A stretch of DNA of 64,000 nt. Origin: Neurospora tetraspora (taxonomy: Eukaryota; Ascomycota; Sordariomycetes; Sordariales; Sordariaceae). The notes beneath the pieces were generated by a model, which saw only the letters and a list, made by a program, of their open reading frames with translations, searched no databases and was not told the DNA's origin. The DNA is taken from positions 8,246,001 to 8,310,000 of the forward strand of contig NW_026944383.1 of assembly GCF_033439725.1 (NCBI RefSeq), written 5' to 3'. Within the stretch, counting starts at the first letter, position 1. Each line of letters begins with the position of its first letter. A program made the translations under genes and the position numbers. Positions 1 to 12,893 of this stretch are shown here, one piece after another.

Positions 1-3000
1 AGAGTGTGCACCTTTTTAACATTTTGCGCCTCCTCCTTTTTTGGAGGATCATTCTTTTTGTGCCTCATGTCTTTCTTCTCGATGTGTTCATTGGGATAGT
101 GGATGTCATGTCATGATTGATGAAGATGTATTGCACTTCAGAGGGTTAGGGTCCTTCTTCCACTTCTTGTACCACTCGTTCCCCCCTCCCCAATACCTAC
201 CTCCGTCCTCCTTGTGCATCAGTGGTGCCAGTTCGTGCCAGTGTACGGAATCCCGAATGCTGTGACATCCAACTTTGTCTCACCTCTCGTTCCATTTTCC
301 TCGGAAGAAATTTTTTTTTTTTTCCTCTTGCGCTCCTGCTCGTGCTTTGACCCTGTTGGACGATGATTGGGTTTAGCTATCTTGCTCTTTCTTTGTCTTC
401 CACTTAACTGGGTGCCAACCGAGTTGCTGACACTGACTGGTCTCACCACTTTGCTTCTCTCTTGTCTCTCTCTGTGAGCTGTGAGCCTGTGAGCCTGTGC
501 CGTGGGCGGCCGCGTATCTCACCAAAGGAAAGAGGATTTTGGTTGGGAAGACATACATGTTCAGCTCCATTCGAAAGAAGCACTGCATAGCGGTGCTAGT
601 ATAAATGTGCTGAGAAGCAACTCGATGCTGCTATCACCGAACTACTCATGTATGTCCCGTTGACTATTCAGGGAGACGTATAGAATCCACGGGTATGTGT
701 AAACCCGGTATGGACTACATGTTGGCATTGGCACACCGGAAAAGCCATCTTTACCACGTTCTCGCTGATAGACGTGGGGGTTACATCCCAACCTCTTCTC
801 CAACAGCATTCTCACTGGTCACAGTCTTTGAAAATCCGATACCGAGTGGAAGATCTTTCATCGTAAGTTTTCTCCCCACGTTTTTGGACGTATCTGTTTG
901 GTTTCTTGCTATCCGGCACTAGTGTAGCAATAATGGACTTCCCGAATGTCTCGGGTTCCAAGCTGCATCGCGCTGCCCGTGTCGTTAGTCGTCACATACA
1001 ACTCACATGTGTGTGTGTGTGTGTGTGGCATCCCTGGACATTGGCCGTACATATCCTGGTTTTGGCCGTATAAAAACAGCCTTGAGAGTGAGGAGACAGA
1101 TCTGTGGACGCAATCGCGCGGCTCGTTGTAAATGTCTGCTGAACTCTCTAGTCAAGAACCAACGGGAAACAAGCTGAAGACGGCATTGAACCAACCGACC
1201 GACCGATGATCTCAACAAGAGGCCATCAAGCCGCATTTCCTTCCTGCACGCTTTTTGCATTTTCTGCCGTGCTCTCAGAACTTCAGCTAACAGTTCCGGT
1301 TGTACGACAGCTGAGACTGCCAGACCGCTGAGGCCGAGTAGTAGTGACTACTTTAGGCCAGACCGCGTGGCCTGGAGATGGCCTGGTTGTAAGTATCCCC
1401 AAGTAGGTACCTATCCCCAAGTTACAATGAGGCGGCATTGCCTTCGGGTGAAGAAGATGTGTGGCGCTGTGATTGTGCAGTTTGTAAGTCCTAGGCTCAA
1501 TCTCTGCCGCAGAAAGTGGCTTGCATGGAAATTGAAAAGACGCCTTCGAGGAGGCTACCCGGTCAGGTCGGCACATTGTATGTGATGGAAGGCTACAGCG
1601 AATAATCAAGTGGAAGGCGTATCGCGGTCTTCGGCATGAGGCACTTCCCAAATTCCCAAGACCCAAGTGCCGGCCGACCTCCAAGGAGACCTTTTTCAAG
1701 CGCATAACCTGACCGCTTTTCCCAAGTTTAAAGCAGTGGATATGTTTCAGACGAGTTAGACAACACAGCACGGGCGAGCGGCGACTGCTTCGGCAAGCGA
1801 AGGGGTAGCCTGTGAATATCCTTTTTTTCTCTTGGATATCGGAGTTTTGTGGTCCTTTGGATTCCTGGAAAAGAGAAGTTCGAGTACACGTGGTTTATCG
1901 TCGCACCTAGACTCGCTCGAGTGGTGCCGGATCACCGTTACCCGGGCTTTAGGAGGTTTCCGGTCGGTTACCCTTTACTGCTTTTTCCCTGTGTTGTGTT
2001 GTGTTACGGATCCCTCTCTCGTGTTAGGTTGTGCACCACAGACCTAGGGAACCCATGAAGAAGCTAGAGAAGCGCTGTTGGTCAGAGATATAGTGAACCC
2101 GCTCGACCGACGAAGCGAACCGTTGTGTTTCTGTCAGAAGGTTTTTTTTTTTTTTTTTTGATAGCGCCGTCCCGTAGATTCGTAAGCGAACAGATCATTG
2201 CAGCGGTGGTCTGAAGGAGCCTTGGGAGCCAACTAGGGATGAGGGAAAGGGCCCGTGCTGTCGGAATCGGAAATCGTTAGTTTGGTGTTGTTGAGGCCAA
2301 GTGAAAAGAGCGGGTCTCTTGAGTCCTTCTGTGTCTGTTCATCCTCCTTTTGATGAAGAACTGTGACTTTGTAGGGATTTGTTGCCAGCCTGCCCCCTGA
2401 CCGGTGTTGATGACGTAGTTGATAATTTTAGCGGTTACTAGCGGGGCGCATCATATCATATCATCCGTGATCCTTCTGGAAGACTTTGCATCGATCCAGG
2501 ACAGCGTTTCGATAGTCGACAAGCAAAGAGGGTTTTATCGTTGGCGGATGGGGTGAAGATGGGCAGATGGGAAAGAGCCAGAGATGTATATTCCCCATAT
2601 CAGGATGTGCATTTCCATTGTCGATTCCTATCCAAGGGGAGCCTCGGTTGTCCTGGGGTGTGGTGCCCGTGGTGGGTGTGTTCTCTTCCAGATCGACGAT
2701 CGAGAGTCGTTGACTTCGTTCCACTTTGACAGAAAAGTTACAAAGCTCGCTGTTTCCAGGAACCCGTTTTGAAGCCGATAAATGCAACTCAAGACCGGAC
2801 TGTTCGCTCCGTATCGCACTTCACCCACTTCGGAGGAACGCGCTAGATCCGGACAGCCCTTTTTCATGTAGGCAACATCAAAAGAAAGAAAAAGAATTGG
2901 AAGAGAAAAATCTGTCCATCAACACATTGACAGCGCCCGGTGTTCTTGATCCGAAAGTTGGCTCTTCAGGTAATATCCACGCCTTGGCGGCCACCCCCAA

Positions 3001-4664
3001 AGTAGATTAGACCCCCGAGCCCCCAAGAGCGGCCCATCGCCTCCGGTGTCCATCTTGAAGCGGTCTTAGCACATGATGGGATCCACGCTTCAGCATGCTT
3101 TTACGGGTATTTTTACGCTGAGGAGATGCAAGAAAAAGCGAGGTGCAGCCCACTGTAGCCTCACCTCACATCTCGTGGGTTGTGGTGGTGTCTCTTCACA
3201 TTGACTTCAGCTGGCGTGGTCAAAATGATGGTGTCGCTAAAATGTCGCCGAGAGTGGCGAACCCATGTCCAAAATGGGGACTCCGTACTATGTATAAGTA
3301 CGCGGTAGTTTATATTTACCTGGTGCTTGGAAAATCATTGCTCATCTCGACAGTTTTGGGATAGGGGAGGTCTGGGCAGATGAACCATTGATCCTGCATC
3401 TGCACAGAGCCCGATGAGAGGACCCGACACTTTGATAGTTCGTCCGAATATCGCATTCCCGGCGTCATAGCAACGGTCAGACTCAACTCTTTGAAGGCAT
3501 CAAGTTGGCCGTGCCTGCCTGTTGTCAAGCTGTGCAGTTGGATGACAGGGAAAGCGCCGCCAAATTGTACTTGTAGACGAATGCAGTCCCCACTGCGGGA
3601 GCGCGAGTCGTGTTGATTGGGCCCGCCGAGCTTGTTGAATTGGAGAATGGGCAAGAATGGGGCTCGTAAAAGAGACCTGAATTGGGAAGAGCGAGTGGAC
3701 GGGAAGTGCAAGAGTCCGCTGCTGTTGCCGGCTCCTCCTCCTTCCTCTCCATGCCTCTGCTCCAGTCTCAATCTCGATTCGTTGTGTGTTTTCTCTTCGT
3801 CTTCGTTTCGTTCTTGCCTCACTGACAGTCGCAGACAGACAGTTGAAGCTGACGGAGAGTGTTTGACTTTTTTCTCTTCATTTCCCTAATTCTCTTCTTG
3901 TACATACACCCGACTTTCGTTGTTAGCACTCTCAGCTCCTGATCACCTCATTTCGGGAGATTATCGCATTGCCCTGTCACTCCGTTATACAGATCGCTAC
4001 CAACTGCTGTTATAGAACAAGGAGAGAGAGACGACCCCACCTCTCACTTCGACACAGACACTCTCTCTCACAAGAGAAGCTACCAAAGAGTGAACAGTCG
4101 ATAGGTACAACGGTACCTCCGGAAAATCAAGTCTCAGGTCCCCGCCCACCCACTATACAACCTGGTACCTTCTCTGCCCCTGGATTACTGTGGTACACCA
4201 TCCACTGCCAATCATCAGCCATACCGCCCACACCTCTTACAACCACTATACTCTCTGCCGGCCAGAGACAGCTTCTCAAAACCCGAACCCGACCGTTACT
4301 ATAACGAACCATATCGCCTTGTGATAATACAATGTTCTAAGAAAACAAGGCTGCCAGCATAGCTGCAGTTCAGACGGGCCTTTTCCCTGATTGCTCGACT
4401 GCGACTACTATAGCTGCCAGGTTCCGGCAGAGGCGGCACCCAGTTCTCTAAAGGAAGACACTCTAACCATCCCCCTGTTACCTCTACCTACCTGGTCCAA
4501 GTTCCAATCTCGAGGTCCCCCGTCTCGTCTGGCTGCTGGCTCTGTGCTGCTTCCAAGGTTGCTGCTTGCTGCATTTTACATCCGTCAGTTCACAGCGCCA
4601 CCGCAGATTACCTATCCTCATCAATATCACCATCAAGTATACGGTACCCACGCCGCCGGCCCGT
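1..4664. other. Long non-coding region upstream of the DUF1765 gene
   Basis: No open frame here has convincing protein character. Those present are short, cross-hit on both strands and lack splice support. The stretch holds a GT microsatellite near 1010-1026, a T run near 2143-2160, and a pyrimidine-rich tract from about 4000 to 4560 of the kind that precedes fungal start codons. It probably combines the promoter and a long leader of the downstream gene. Upstream genes may end outside the window. Confidence 0.6.
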
Positions 4665-5051
4665 ATGGATATCGCGAGAACGGTACAAGGCAGCAGGGCC
4701 ACCAAGTCGCCCACTAGTCCAACAGATACCCATACCCACAGGCTGTCCACCCTCTTTACCTCCGGCCGCTGCAACTCTCTTCCCAGTCGCATCGATTTTC
4801 TCAACTCTCCCACCAGTCCCACCAGTCCCATCTCCCCCACGAGCGTTCCCCCGACCCTCCCCGACCTCAATGTTCCTCTTACACTAGACCTTGCTGCAGA
4901 GCTTGGACGGTCTTTTAGCATTGGCTCCAAGATTGAGCCCTTGCGTGGTGTGGCCCCGAAGGAAACAGTCGTTACAATCAAGGACACAGAGCCAGAGACA
5001 CCGTCCGCTATTGCGCCCGTTGCGAGCACAACCGAGCCGACCACAGCGAAG

Positions 5052-5089
<38 letters not shown>

Positions 5090-8000
5090 AACCTCGACGA
5101 CCCCAATCATCCCCCCCAAGTCGCCAGCGCGAGAACCTCTTCCTCGGAGGAAATCAATGATTCATCGTCCGCGCTCATGGATGCCTGGTTCGGCCACGAC
5201 TGTGATCTATGACGCCAAGGAGACCGCCGAGGACCGTCGCACCAGAAAATTGTCGAAACCGAATCATGCTGGCGGGGCGCAGGAGGCTGCGCAGGAGTCA
5301 ACAAAGGAATTGCAGAGACCCAAGACGGCCAATGTAGAATCCTCTGCCGATTATGCGAAGCGCTCGTGGATTTCGACTTCGAGGTCTCCGGAACCACCCA
5401 CAAAAAAGCTCGAAAAACAATCGCCGGCGGAGGGACACAGTGAAGGCCGGGGACGCAGGACGTCCAGAGGATTGCTCGGGCTTCCACTTGGCAGTAAGAG
5501 GGATAAGTCTGCCGGGGGTGTTAGTGGGAGCGCCACAGGGGCAGGTGGTGACGCAGATGCCAACCGGCCACAAGAAAGTAGCCGGAGCCGAGCTCTACAG
5601 CGGGCAAGCACCATTGTGGCTCGGATGAAACCGCGACCCCAAAGTGTCTTTTTCAAAAGCTCGTCATCCACCTCGGCATCAGCTTCATCTGTCAACAGCT
5701 CCAAATCAAGTGACATTGACAGCAACGCGTCCTCCGGCATTGACACCACTGCCTCTACCACCACAAAATTGTTGCAAGCAAAGGATGTCAAACACAATGT
5801 TTTCAGCAGCAACAGCGACGCCCCATCAACAACCAGGAATTCGTCTTTGGACACTATTATTACAGCAGCTACCTCCGAAAACGCATCCCAGTCAACCGCA
5901 GACACGAGCATCACCATGCCACACCCTTCGTCGGGCGACCCGCTATGGTCGACCTTCCGAACGCTCGACAGCGAGTTTTCAAAATTCGTGGCCAAGAATT
6001 CGACCCCCATGCGAATGAATGTAATACGAACGACGCTTGTACCTTTCCTCCGCAGCACGTCACACCACCCATCCAACTCGAACACAAAGCAGCTCTCCCC
6101 TGAAGACTTTGACCGCCGAGCAACAATATTGAACAAATGGTGGAACGGCCTTTTGGACATGTTGGATGCTGGGCAGTCCAGGCTGGAAAGAAATGCTTTC
6201 GCCGTGTCCATGGGCACCGGCTCCGCGATGCCCCCTCCTCCCTCGTTGGGCACTAACCTACAACCCGTGGCAGGTGTTGACAGGCCGATGTTACTCGAAA
6301 CCATCACCATTATCATGATGCGCCCAGAGTGGAGGTCATGCACCAGCTCTTTCCAGCCGCTATCACAACGTTCGCCAGAGGAGCGTGTTCGCGCCCGATC
6401 GTCGACACAGTCCACCGCAGACGAAACCGAGTTGGCCGCCATTGACTTTGTCGCCCAATCCGCTGAGCATAATGTCCGGACCATGTTCGTCAACAGCCTT
6501 ACCAGGCAGATGGCTCTCGTGGTAGACAAGATGTCACTACGACATGCGCCTCTTAGCTTGGTCAACTGGAGCGGCAAGGCATGCGCCTATGCCTTTTTCT
6601 TCGTTCCTGGGATAGCGGACGTTCTCGTGCGTCTTTGGCAATTGAATAGCGATCTTCTGCGCCGGACCTCTGACGAGCTTGGGCTTCCAAGGAGGAGTAA
6701 AGGCGAGAGTGAGGATATTGTGGCGCTCTTCCCACCACATCTTGGGAAGTTGGGTTGGACTTCGATCAAGACATTGGGCAACAAGTTGCGCCTGGCAGCG
6801 AAGCTACCCCTAAACCAAGCCAAGATTGCCTGGCACGGTCCCTGGGTCTCCAGATGGCGAGGAGGCGATACCGACTTGTTCTACGTTTTCTGCAAGTACT
6901 ATCACATCCTTTCTGCCGACTTCATGCCGGAAGGCCTTCCTCTAGTTGAGAAGGCACGTGCCCCAGCGTTTGTCCTGGTGCATGCTCAGCTTCTCTCGAC
7001 TTTGGATGGCGCGATTCACCGTCAGGCCTCTATGGACGCATTGCTAGGACCACCGATCGCTGATAGTCTCCACGGCACCGACGCCACCATGACCGGCGCT
7101 ACTGGACTCTCGCTACCTAGCAATGTCTTGAAGGGGATGGACGAGAACAGACTTGTTGCCTTGCTGAAGGACATGTTATCAGAGAAGTCTGTGGTCGGAT
7201 CCGAGATCAGGCATAATTTTGCCGAGTCATTCATGGCCGTTATGGTCGCCGCGACCAAGAGGACTTCAAGATATGAGCATGCCGCTTGCTTCATGCTCTG
7301 CGACTTCCTCCAGGAGGCGCTTACGGCGCTTAGCACATACCAGGACAACCAGAACAACAGCGTCGCCACCTCGCCTATCCAGGAGTCGATGCCCATCTCC
7401 GCCTTCGATACCCCTAGTTCGCTCGTTAACTACATTGACTGGCCCTTCTGGTTCGAGGTCGGCAAGATGATCATGGATTCCAACAATACTATGTCCGAGA
7501 TTCGCATCATCTCATTCATCTACTCAGTGTGGGATGCTATCGTTGCTGATCCGGCACGTAAGGAAAGGCTATGCTGTGAGTGGTTGTTGACGGAGGAGAC
7601 GTTTGAGAGGTTCTTCAATCATTGGTGTCCCATGGTTCGCGCCTACTACATGCGTCTGCTGTGTTGGCGTATCTGTAGGGACACTGGAAGTGTTAATGAG
7701 TTGGATAAGTGAGTTTCCCCGCCTCCCCTTTCGTGACTGTCTTTGTACTAGTCTGCTAACCATCGCATAGCAAAATCTTCCTGCTTGTTGCACAGCGATT
7801 GAGAACTGTCTGGTCGCATTACCTCTGGATGTGGCAGACTGCTGAAGCTGAGGGTCGTATGCCCCCTTCAACAGCGCCGTGTCTTCCAACGCCCGGCAAG
7901 CGATTCTTGATCATCCGAAGCGAAGTTCAGCCGGCGCAAACGCCCTTGTACCTTGGTTTCGACTCCTTCACCAGCTCCTTCCCAGGAATGGATGGCGTCT

Positions 8001-8995
8001 CCGACTACCAGTTCACCAATAATGATAACAGGTCGAGCATGAGGGTCGAAGAGACTTCCAAGAAGAGATGGTCTCTCCTGGGCAAGGTTCTCTCCTTTAC
8101 CGCTTCGCAGGCCCACCTACCTAATGGCGCCACAAACGGTAAGCGGACATGGGATGAAGAACTCGAGCAAGCTAGGCGCGAAACGGCTGCGGCCGCTGCA
8201 GCTCGGGCTGGCCCTCCTCCGCCTCCGAAGCAGAACTCCTCAATGAACGCCAAGCCGTCATCCGACTCGGCTTCATCAACCGGATCCGCCCCTGTCTATG
8301 ATGCGGCCACCTTTGTGTTCCGGTTCGCTCTCACATGGCAGGGCACCGTCGGTCCCCAGCGCGACATGATCCTGTACCGACCTCGCCTTCCAGCTCCCGC
8401 TCAGTCCAGGGTTCTCACCCGCGCCATCGTCTCCTCCGATGGATCTCCCAACCGCGAGATCTACAGCAGCCCCGGCTCGCACCTCATCAAGCCCGGTCTC
8501 CCACCCGTCACCCGTACCTACAGCGGACAATCAGAAACAGGCCTAATCAACCACGTCCGCAACGCTCGTCCTCTCTCCATCGAAGCCTCCCCACCTCCCC
8601 CAGAAAGAAACCCAAACCGCCGCCGCTCAACAAGCATCAACCTCGCAATCCACAACGGTGTTGGCGAGTCTGATGATGAAGGCCCGCTAGTCAAGACTCG
8701 CTCTGCTGCAAGCATGCAAGACGGCAGTCCTTTTGCACGCGCACGTTCTCCTCCTCCTACTGGGTTCGACAGCGAAGTCAACCGTTTGAACCTCGCCGTC
8801 CGCGCTCAGAAGCCCGTAGGGATCTATGCCTCGGGCGCGGTGTATTCTGGCAGAGCGCTGGCGGAGTGGAGTCTGGTGGTGAGCGAGTGCAATAGCTTTG
8901 TGGATCGGAGGAGGGATGAGGGTGTTTTGGGGCTGAGGGATGTGGAGGTGCCGAACTTGGGGGTAGAGGGGATGGGGTTGAAGAGAGGGGGGTAA
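4665..8995 (+). CDS. DUF1765-family fungal protein, 1422 aa, two exons
   Basis: Exons are 4665-7708 and 7771-8995; the intron has a GTGAGT donor, a GCTAAC branch site and a CATAG acceptor. The frame is open 33 codons further upstream, but the first ATG is at 4665. The N-terminal ~440 residues are disordered, Ser/Thr/Pro-rich, with a run of about 13 Thr encoded by ACC/ACG repeats near 5055-5095. The conserved core (about residues 450-1060) contains IIMMRPEWRSC, KYYHILSADFMP and, just after the intron, FLLVAQRLRTVWSHYLW; I recognise this as the fungal DUF1765 family. A shorter conserved block (SGRALAEWSLVVSECNSF) closes the protein. The biochemical function is not established. The family call rests on recalled motifs, the gene model on clean splice sites and frame continuity. 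Confidence 0.85.
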
Positions 8996-11900
8996 GAAGC
9001 CCCCGACACAGACGCCGTAATGGCTGTAGCGAGCATGCGGTGGAAAAGCTGGCTGGAAGGAAGCCGGAATGACTTTGGAATGACATTTCTCTCTGGATTT
9101 TGGATTTGTCGGTTGTTGAGATACCCTCCCCTTTTATCCCTTTTAACGTTCATTTTCAACAATGGCGGCACACCTCTTTGGACGAGCATTGCCTGGCATG
9201 GCATGGGGTTTGCCTGCATCATCATCATCATTATCACCATCATCTATTACCATCATATACCCACCCACCCTGTCTGTCACTACAACGTCAACATATTTCC
9301 TTATCACCCAACAAGCAACAAAACTGGCGTTTACGGTCGAGTTACATATCTCCTTGATCACCTAATTCGCTTCATCATCATACTTGGACGCTTGCTTCGA
9401 TCTTCTTTCATCTTGCTGCATAGATCACACAAAAACTTCACCCATCTTTACATACTTGTTCATATACACACGGCTGGGTTTCACGCCACACCGTCCGGGA
9501 TTTTTTGCGATATATACAAACACATAACACATATCTCGTAGCTTCTCATTCTGTTCATAGTTCTCGCACGGCGCAGGGCTGGCTCCTTTTGCTTTTGGCT
9601 TCTCGGTTGAAACTTGGCAAGTTTGTGGGTTTTTGTTCATCCTGTTCTTAGAGAGGGGTTGAGATCGGCTACGTCCGTCCATAGCTTGATGCGCTTCCGA
9701 GGAAGCAGCAGTATTGTTTATTGGTGATCACCAAGTTTGGGGATTAATTGAACATGTTTCACACTTCAAATCAATAGTAGGGTAGTAAGGGCGGCATGGT
9801 GATAACTTTGGTTCTGGGAGAAGGTGCTTGGTAGTATGGCATTGTGATGCCCCTGGATTGGGTGCGGTGATCATAGGTGGTCATGGAAGGAAAAGTAATG
9901 GTGGTAATATACTTGTTGAACACATTTGAGCGTCAACTCAGCGAAGAGATTTGTGTGTGCTATATAATTATATGCCGTGGTATTTATATAGGACGAAAGT
10001 TTCTATGGTTACACAAGATCTTGTACAATTAACGGCTATCTTGTATAGTTATCGGCCTCGTCTAATTCTTACCGGCAAATATACTTGGATTCTCACACCT
10101 CTACTTTCAACTTCCTCCTTTTCCCATCTTTCCATTCCATTCATTTTCCTCCACCATACCACCTTCACCAAACTTATTTCTACAAGGAATCCTCATTCAA
10201 TATATTACCGATATACTTGCAAGTACGCATGCCTAAATCGCAATATCTTCATTGCCTCCATTCGCTGCCCCAACTCTCAGACCGGAGATATTTACATTAC
10301 CACAATCTAATTTCCCCATCCTTCCTTTATTTTCCGCAAATCCCCATCCTCCATCCTTTTATCCCAATGAATTCTCAAAATGACTCCTCCCTCAATCCCG
10401 CCTTTTCGCCGCCAGTTACGCGTGGGCCAAATATCGGATTGCATTGCGTTACGAGCGGAGACGGTGAGCGCCTGCGGAGGGGCGAGGGTCCGTTCCGCGG
10501 TCGGATAGTCAGGTCTGGATCACCTCCGAGCCGGGAATGAAGGGGAGGTGAGAGATGGGTGATGGAGGAGACGTGGAGGGGGAGCTAATTGAAGGTGAGA
10601 TTGGTTCTATGCTTTCACAACTTCACCATCTTGGGAGAAACCTTGTTTTGGCGAGACCTTCTTCGGCGACGAGTACCTGTATACTGCGGATATATTCACT
10701 CGGCGACTTCAAACTGACCTGGGCGGGACGAGGTATGTGATATACGGGGGAGTCAGTACTTTCATTAGCAGCAGCGACCTAGCTGCCGAAGACTAATAGG
10801 CAGACAAGACACAGCAAGCAAGAGAACAACCTCGACCACCGAGAATATTAACATGTTGGCAACCGAGCTCACGATCTAAAAAACCTACCATCTTTTTCGA
10901 CAGCAACGATTGGCAGGCTTGGTTCCGTCTGACTTTGTTCTTCGTTTGGAGAGAAACCTTGCCCTGGCCTTGATATCATCGGTCACCAGCACAACGCAGG
11001 CCCCTGCGAATTCAAACGACCTGGAGACGGGAGCTTTGCGACTAGGTAAGTTTGAGATATCTTTTACTTTGCGACTTCTCGACGGTAATAGCAACAGCGG
11101 CAACAGCCAGAGCAGCAACAGCAACAGCCAAGGCAGCAGCAACAACAGAAGTAGCAGCCGTAACAACATTCACCCATATCCTGCCCAATTCTTCGATAAA
11201 CCCAAGTCCAAATCGAAGCCGCTCAGCCCACCGAAACATCAATCTTTCCTCCCAATCCATCAGCCGCGCGCAAGCTGCTTCAAGGCGAGGCATCTGCTGT
11301 GTAATCCCTTCTTGACGCGAACTTCCGCGTCCGCGACCATTCCCAGTCCAAGTCCACATCAAAGTCCTGGTGCCCTGGAGAGCTTTGCGACCACGAACAA
11401 CGACGGACAGGGACAACATTGGCAAAAGTAAAAGCAAAGCTCTGATAGAGCCATCGTTCCCAAGGTCTCCAAGGCCAACGAAAGCCAGCTCAAGCGCTGT
11501 TGTCAACAGCCCAGTCCCTCAACGGGTGAAGGACGAATCGACTGCGGATGGACGATATTGGTCAAGGCGCAGCTGCTTGGAGATCGAAATCGTTCCACCT
11601 CTTCGCCATCTCCTACAAGACGACAAGAGAAGCAGAGAGAAAGAAATAGTTTCTTTGATCTCGACGTGTTGTTGCAATCGCCAATTATCAAATTCACTTG
11701 CTTTACCACTGCACTAACACTTACACGCAGCAAGTTAAGTGCGTCACTAACAGTGGGTAGGTGCTTTGGCATATGCAGATAAGAGTTTCCCTGCCGAAAC
11801 CTGCACTAACCTAGACAGCGCAAGCACCTGACGGCGCGTTTCGTGTGGGGGGTGTGTGTTTTTGTCGCGCCATGGCGGAACGGGAAGGAAGCTCCTGTAC

Positions 11901-12246
11901 GAGTTCGAATACCCCACCGCCGCAGCAGAACACGTCTGACACGCGATCCAATCAGTTGTCGTCGTCGTTGACGTCCTCTGGAAGTAGCAGTAGCAGTAGC
12001 TCCCGGTCGTTGTTGACCTCCACGTCCACTTCTGCGACTTCCTCGGCCCAAGCCCCAGTGCCTTCCACTTTTAGTTCGTCGCTGTCGTCGTGGGTGCCGC
12101 AATCCTTGAAAGTTCTTTACCATTTCACTGCCGGCTCAGTTGCTGCCTCGGTCGCGAGCGGTGGTGAACCTACAGTGCTAAATCCCAATGCGTCCGGCGG
12201 CGTGCTCGGCCGGTTGCTTACAAGTTCGACAGCGCAATCCACGCTC
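8996..12246. other. Intergenic region and probable long 5' leader of qde-3
   Basis: AT-richer sequence from 9.2 to 10.3 kb holds no coding-like frame. CAG/CAA-type trinucleotides appear around 11090-11160. Good splice signals occur in the leader: a GTAAGT donor at about 11045, and a CACTAAC branch site followed by an acceptor near 11817. A 5'-UTR intron is therefore possible. From 11872 to 12246 an open frame runs in phase into qde-3 (see that entry for the start-site choice). Confidence 0.5.
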
Positions 12247-12861
12247 ATGACGCGCAACAATTTGGGGGAGCAAGTTTCTTGGTTAAAGAGATCGGGAAAT
12301 ACTATTGCCATTCCTCAGGGGCCTGTATATCCTGCTGCGACGAGTGCCACAACAACCGCGATCGAGGACGATTTGTTATATCCCACTCCGGCTGTCACCA
12401 ACCCAAGTCTTGGAGGAGGAGGAGGAAGAGGAGGAGGAGGACCTTCACAGCAAAGAACCTTTGCGCCAGTGTCAGTCCAACAACCACTGGGACCACCACC
12501 ACCACCACAACAACAACAACCAACTCCAAACCCAACCTTAACCTCAACTCATGCGACTTCGAGATACACGAACTCCACACTTGGAACAAACACATCCTCG
12601 ACAAATGACGCCCGACCCGCTACACGCCAACAGATTGCCCCGGAGGTAGCATCGACGGATCAGGATACAGTTGGAGTTGGAGGAATGGCGAAGCTCTCGG
12701 TCAAGAATAACCTGCCACGGCCGCACTTGGTCTCCTTGTCGTCGACGGGGTCAGGGTCGGGATCTAGGTCAGCTTCCGCTAAGCATGGAAGTACCAGTTC
12801 CAGTACCTTTGATCAACAACAACAGAAGCGCCAGCGGTCGCAATCAGAAGCACAACAACAA

Positions 12862-12893
<32 letters not shown>

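Noticed and set aside
1283-1771. A 162-codon minus-strand frame
   Set aside because: No recognisable motif; composition is not distinct from random sequence of this GC content.
3316-3822. A 168-codon minus-strand frame in the first leader region
   Set aside because: Low-complexity composition, no domain, no supporting codon bias.
5351-6577. A 408-codon minus-strand open frame within the DUF1765 gene
   Set aside because: It is antisense to a coding region with family-level motifs and clean splice sites. GC-rich third positions of the real gene create such shadow frames.
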